A DNA stretch of 8,188 nucleotides from CAYVQZ01 sp964453435 (GTDB lineage: Bacteria; Abyssobacteria; SURF-5): the NCBI GenBank assembly GCA_964453435.1, contig CAYVQZ010000106.1:1-8188 (forward strand). The letters run 5' to 3'. Positions 5,380 to 8,188 of the stretch are shown one piece after another. The notes beneath the pieces were generated by a model that saw only the letters and a list, made by a program, of their open reading frames with translations, was not told the DNA's origin and searched no databases. The translations under genes and the position numbers were made by a program. Within the stretch, counting starts at the first letter, position 1; each line of letters opens with the position of its first letter.

Positions 5380-6828
5380 ATGAAAAACATCGTTTTTATC
5401 GAACCCAGAGCGCCCGGCTTCCACATATACAGCAAATGGTCTCTGCCTCGCCTTGGAGCGGTAATGGTGGGAACCATCCTCAGGAATCTCGGCCATGAGG
5501 TCACGGTTTATGTGGAAGAGATTCATAAGGTGGACAAGGACAAACTCTTGTCTGCCGACATTGTGGGAATCTCGACCATTACGTCAACCGCCCCAAGGGC
5601 GTATGAAATAGCAGATGAGGTGCGCGACCACGGAATAACCGTTGTGATGGGAGGCGCACACCCGACCTTTCTCCCGGATGAGGCGCTCGAGCATGCCGAC
5701 TACGTTGTCCGTGGAGAGGGGGAGGAAACAATCGTAGAACTTCTGGAATCGCTGGACGGAAAGCGACCCTTGGACTCAATTGCCGGACTTTCTTTCCATG
5801 ACGGAGACCATGTAGTCCACAACCCCTCGCGAGAATTGTGCCCCGATCTCGATTCGCATCCTTCGCCCGACCTTTCCCTCATCGCCGGGTTTGGGGCGGG
5901 CGCCCGGAGCTTTTTCAAATGCAAACCGATTGTTCCGATACTCACGTCCAGGGGATGCCCTTTTCATTGCAAGTTCTGTTCGGTCACGCCAATGTTCGGC
6001 AGGAGATATCGCTTCCGCTCAACCGACAAGGTTATTGAGAACCTTCGCCCCTACGCAAACCGTACTATCTTCTTCTACGATGATAACTTCACCGCCAGCA
6101 AACGACGCGCGAAGGAACTACTGCGTCGAATGATTGATGAAGGAATCACTCCGGCATGGACCGCCCAGGTGCGTGTCGACGTCACCAACGACGACGAACT
6201 GATGGGTCTCATGGAGCAGTCAAATTGCTCCACCGTTTATGTTGGGTTCGAATCGATTAATCCGAAGACCCTCGAGCTGTACTCGAAGGAGCAAACGCTT
6301 GAAGATATTACCACGAGTATCAAGAAGTTTCACGACCACGGGATACGCATTCACGGCATGTTCGTGCTCGGCTCCGACGAGGACGACGTGACCATCATTC
6401 GCGAGACCGCTCGCTTCGCCAAACGGTTGAAAATTGATACGGTCCAGTTCCTGATTCTCACTCCGATTCCGGGTTCCAAAATTTTTGAGGAGTTCGATAA
6501 GGACAAGAAGATCTTCACTTATGATTGGGAATTCTACGATGGCCACCATGTCGTGTTCAAGCCCGGCAAGATGGTCCCCATTATGCTGCAGAAGGAGGCC
6601 ATTCACGCGATGAAAAAGTTCTTCTCTTTCGCGCAAATGGCCAAGGACTTCTTCAGGGGGGACCTTCGCGACGTTATTGTCAAAGGATACGCCCACCGTC
6701 TCATAAGACAATGGGAGCGATTCAACAAGGACTTCAACTGCAAACTCAGGAACGAACTCTACGAAGACCTGAATGCTCGCATAAGCAAAATAACCAATAA
6801 GCTTAAGCATCGCACGGTCTGGGATTGA
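5380..6828 (+). CDS. B12-binding-domain radical SAM protein
   Basis: A 482-residue class B-type radical SAM protein of normal family length. The N-terminal Rossmann-like cobalamin-binding domain (about 1-130) has a typical start (IVFIEPRAPGFHIYSKW), ADIVGISTITST, VMGGAHPTFLPDEAL and VRGEGEETIVELLESL. It lacks the DxHxxG motif, as many members of this class do. The radical SAM core begins with LTSRGCPFHCKFCS, where Cys193, Cys197 and Cys200 bind the [4Fe-4S] cluster and CxxxCxxC is intact. The core continues through FFYDDNFT (231-238), VGFESINP (288-295) and GMFVLGSDEDD (326-336). The C-terminal 90 or so residues are helical and basic. The enzyme should cleave SAM to a 5'-deoxyadenosyl radical, often for methylation or ring chemistry on an unactivated carbon. 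The substrate is not identifiable, and no recognisable lipid, hopanoid or pigment gene lies nearby. It is cytoplasmic, with no signal peptide. Confidence 0.93.
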   Translation: MKNIVFIEPRAPGFHIYSKWSLPRLGAVMVGTILRNLGHEVTVYVEEIHKVDKDKLLSADIVGISTITSTAPRAYEIADEVRDHGITVVMGGAHPTFLPDEALEHADYVVRGEGEETIVELLESLDGKRPLDSIAGLSFHDGDHVVHNPSRELCPDLDSHPSPDLSLIAGFGAGARSFFKCKPIVPILTSRGCPFHCKFCSVTPMFGRRYRFRSTDKVIENLRPYANRTIFFYDDNFTASKRRAKELLRRMIDEGITPAWTAQVRVDVTNDDELMGLMEQSNCSTVYVGFESINPKTLELYSKEQTLEDITTSIKKFHDHGIRIHGMFVLGSDEDDVTIIRETARFAKRLKIDTVQFLILTPIPGSKIFEEFDKDKKIFTYDWEFYDGHHVVFKPGKMVPIMLQKEAIHAMKKFFSFAQMAKDFFRGDLRDVIVKGYAHRLIRQWERFNKDFNCKLRNELYEDLNARISKITNKLKHRTVWD

Positions 6829-6955
6829 GTGCGCGGGGTCGCGCTTGCCTTGACCTGCTTGACCGTGATGATGGCGCCGAAGCTCTCCCCGAATGCGAAC
6901 CTGAGGACTCATGTAAACGTGAGAAAGAAATTTGCTCCCTCAATTAAATTCCGGA

Positions 6956-6985
6956 GTCAGGTCCTCCCAAAGGGCCTGACGGGAG
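6956..6985 (+). promoter_or_regulatory. Hairpin with alternative pairing to the Shine-Dalgarno of the next gene
   Basis: GTCAGGTCC (6956-6964) can pair with GGGCCTGAC (6972-6980), nine pairs with one T-G wobble and a 7-base loop. The Shine-Dalgarno GGGAG (6981-6985) lies directly after the stem and would stay free. Alternatively CTCCC (6964-6968) can pair exactly with that GGGAG and hide it. The two folds are mutually exclusive. No U-tract follows, so this is not a classic terminator. A regulatory role is inference. Confidence 0.35.
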
Positions 6986-6992
6986 AATGAAG

Positions 6993-7490
6993 ATGCGACT
7001 TTTCCAGTGGCTTTCCGGAAAGAAGGAAAGGGAAAAAAGGGAGAAGAAAAAGCGGGAAAAGTACGAAAAAATGCCTGATTTCAAGAAAATCTTTTGTTCT
7101 TTGCCCAATATAATTAAAGCGGCAACTGTTAAGCCAAAAGATATAGAAACGCAGCATGTCCCTTCTGTTCAAGATCGCGCTGCGGCCAAAAATGATGCCG
7201 AAAAGAAAACAAAGACAGCGGCTTCCAAGGACAAGACGGATGATATTTATACAAGAATCGAAACAGCTAAGAGCAAGAACTTGGAGATTATATGGCTTCT
7301 TCAAACAAACGAAGATGTCTCATTTAAATCTTTACGCGAGCTGATTGAGAATTACAGGAATGAGCAGGATAGCGTCTCCATTAAGGGAATATCGGTTCAT
7401 TATGTTTCTGAGGGGAAACTGCACGAGATTTCTTCTCTAAACGAGCAGGATTTGGACGGTCTTGCCAAAAAGCTGGAAGGTAACAGATAA
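6993..7490 (+). CDS. Lysine/glutamate-rich orphan protein, function unknown
   Basis: A 165-residue protein from ATG 6993, chosen because GGGAG (6981-6985) is 7 bases upstream; the ATG at 6987 is only one base from that site. The first 30 residues (KKEREKREKKKREKYEK) are a very basic charged helix. Residues about 50-85 are Ala/Lys/Asp-rich and probably disordered. A compact domain seems to cover about 85-165, with alternating helix and strand (IYTRIETAKSKNLEIIWLL, then VSIKGISVHYVSEGKLHEI). There are no membrane segments, signal peptide or recognised motifs. The coding sequence is visibly richer in A/T than the kinase and radical SAM genes, so recent transfer is possible. The 158-bp gap upstream separates it from the radical SAM gene. 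An overlap with degraded genes downstream gives no functional hint. Confidence 0.65.
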   Translation: MRLFQWLSGKKEREKREKKKREKYEKMPDFKKIFCSLPNIIKAATVKPKDIETQHVPSVQDRAAAKNDAEKKTKTAASKDKTDDIYTRIETAKSKNLEIIWLLQTNEDVSFKSLRELIENYRNEQDSVSIKGISVHYVSEGKLHEISSLNEQDLDGLAKKLEGNR

Positions 7491-7501
7491 GCTGTTTCCT
7501 C

Positions 7502-7742
7502 GGCGATGGAAACGCAGACGCGATATCTGCCAGGGCGTATTCCTCCCACGAGGAATTCTACACGTTTCTCCAATCGCTTGAGGCAATAGAGATATCCGCC
7601 GCCGAAAAGGGCCCGCTTTATAATGAGCGCTGCCGGCGGCGTGTATGATGAATATTTGAAGCGAATAAAGTTTTCGGAGCGCCGAATAAGAGACTGTGCG
7701 GTGAAAACAACACAGATACTAATTGGGAACAGGCTTTTGTGA
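7502..7742 (+). pseudogene. hflC-like (SPFH/band 7) 3'-terminal remnant, frameshifted
   Basis: The frame starting at 7502 reads GDGNADAI, then AYSSHEEFYTFLQSLEAIE, to about 7594. This matches the C-terminal signature of HflC-type SPFH proteins as I recall it (GEGDAEA..., then an FYxFxRSLxAY motif). That frame then degenerates and stops at 7646-7648. The next frame (from about 7611) gives ARFIMSAAGGVYDEYLKRIK, which fits the usual HflC ending (a strand followed by an aromatic-rich Y-L/M-K tail). It stays open to TGA 7740-7742. One indel at about 7595-7611 would join the two. Upstream, the frame is closed by TAA at 7481-7483, and the rest of HflC (TM anchor, band 7 domain) is absent. HflC normally modulates the FtsH protease at the membrane; this piece cannot. 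No intact hflK or hflC is visible. Confidence 0.5.
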
Positions 7743-7757
7743 CAGGAACAGAAGTCA

Positions 7758-7763
7758 GAGGAG
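7758..7763 (+). promoter_or_regulatory. Shine-Dalgarno (GAGGAG) for the ankyrin gene
   Basis: GAGGAG lies 6 bases before ATG 7770, a near-ideal spacing, supporting that this short gene is translated. Confidence 0.7.
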
Positions 7764-7769
7764 TAAATT

Positions 7770-8039
7770 ATGGCCTCGATACTCGCAGCGCTGAAGACGC
7801 TTATGAATAACGCAAGGGCCTTGTTAAAGAAAGATGTGAATGCAAAGGATGAATGTGGTCGAACGGCCCTGATGAGAGCAGCGCATCATGGCAGCGCCGA
7901 GAATGTGAAGACACTATTGGATATGGGCGCTGATGTAAACGCAAGCGACCTGTGGGATGTGACAGCCTTGATCATGGCTGCGGCCCTAGGTCGCGATGAC
8001 ATCGTGCTGCTGCTCAGGGAGGCCGGGGCCAAGGAATAG
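7770..8039 (+). CDS. Short ankyrin-repeat protein
   Basis: An 89-residue protein with two clear ankyrin repeats. Repeat 1 is about 24-57 (NAKDECGRTALMRAAHHG, then VKTLLDMGADVNASD). Repeat 2 is about 58-89 (WDVTALIMAAALGRDDIVLLLREAGAKE). Both have the TALxxAAxxG and LLxxGA hallmarks. Residues 1-23 look like the second half of an eroded earlier repeat (ALLKKDVNAKD in place of LLxxGADVNAKD). Ankyrin repeats mediate protein binding; the partner is unknown. Bacterial versions often have more repeats and a signal peptide. This one has neither, so it may be a truncated relic, although it has an excellent ribosome binding site. No neighbour points to a specific process. Confidence 0.8.
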   Translation: MASILAALKTLMNNARALLKKDVNAKDECGRTALMRAAHHGSAENVKTLLDMGADVNASDLWDVTALIMAAALGRDDIVLLLREAGAKE

Positions 8040-8104
8040 CCTTTTAGACCCCCAGGCATTTTGCATGAACCGCTTATCAAGGCAAAGACAGGCTTTGTAT
8101 GTTG

Positions 8105-8125
8105 TTTTCTGCGGTGGGCGGAAAA
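8105..8125. terminator. AT-based hairpin downstream of the ankyrin gene, possible terminator
   Basis: TTTTCTGC (8105-8112) pairs with GCGGAAAA (8118-8125), eight pairs including one wobble, around a 5-base loop. It lies 66 bases after the ankyrin stop. No run of T follows on either strand, so intrinsic termination is uncertain. Confidence 0.25.
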
Positions 8126-8148
8126 ATCTGACAACCTCTAGTCAATTC

Positions 8149-8188
8149 ATGAATCACAAACAAACCGGCATTGAGGAAGAAAAGAAGA
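8149..8188 (+). CDS. Possible start of a gene truncated by the window edge
   Basis: ATG 8149 opens a frame reading MNHKQTGIEEEKK that is still open at the last base. The residues are hydrophilic and charged, as many N-termini are. No clear Shine-Dalgarno precedes it, and 13 codons are too few to judge. It may simply be chance. Confidence 0.22.
   Translation, partial: MNHKQTGIEEEKK

Noticed and set aside
6831..6844. GC hairpin GCGCG / CGCGC just after the radical SAM stop, possible terminator
   Set aside because: The stem is only five pairs and no T-run follows.
6220..6912. Minus-strand open frame of 230 codons
   Set aside because: It is the antisense of the radical SAM coding sequence, whose motifs are unambiguous.
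6868..6990. 40-codon open frame whose TGA overlaps ATG 6987
   Set aside because: No Shine-Dalgarno, no recognisable protein character, and the overlapped ATG is probably not the real start of the next gene.
1..8188. tRNA, rRNA, CRISPR array, insertion sequence or transposase
   Set aside because: No cloverleaf, rRNA-like sequence, regularly spaced repeats, terminal inverted repeats or transposase motifs were seen on reading both strands.

Overview
The window is a mid-GC, gene-dense stretch from a Gram-negative-type bacterium. It is dominated by signal transduction, small cysteine-rich proteins and a B12-dependent-type radical SAM enzyme. The mix (NarL-type kinase and regulator, receiver-only regulator, CPF-type cysteine motif protein, B12-binding radical SAM protein, HflC remnant) suggests an anaerobic deltaproteobacterium-like (Desulfobacterota) or related lineage. 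That placement is inference from gene style; no ribosomal or other marker gene is present.

Layout. Positions 2-263 hold what looks like the 3' part of a degraded receiver-domain gene, running off the left edge, with a frameshift and a missing phospho-acceptor Asp. Positions 316-2508 (+) encode a 730-residue membrane histidine kinase: TM1, periplasmic helical domain, TM2, HAMP, PAS, GAF-like region, HisKA_3 and HATPase. Its probable partner, a NarL/FixJ response regulator at 2517-3173 (-), is convergent with it, with only 8 bp between the two stop codons. A 473-bp divergent intergenic region (3174-3646) contains a repeated AAATGCAT motif with a 22-bp period. It separates that regulator from a receiver-only protein at 3647-4015 (+).

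From 3647 to 6828 all genes lie on the + strand with short gaps: the receiver-only protein, an 8-Cys putative zinc protein (4095-4349), a STAS-like small protein whose C-terminus appears to continue in the -1 frame (4446-4724), a 4-Cys motif protein (4883-5098), a doubtful small ORF (5135-5365) whose stop codon overlaps the next ribosome binding site, and a 482-residue B12-binding radical SAM protein (5380-6828). They could form one transcription unit, but this has not been shown.

The right end looks patchy. A lysine/glutamate-rich AT-rich orphan gene (6993-7490) lies behind a hairpin that can alternatively pair with its Shine-Dalgarno. Next comes an apparent 3' fragment of an hflC-like (SPFH/band 7) gene broken by a frameshift (7502-7742). 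A short two-repeat ankyrin protein follows (7770-8039), and perhaps the first codons of another gene start at 8149. Gene remnants at both ends and a possible frameshift in the middle suggest an accessory region undergoing decay, or sequence errors.
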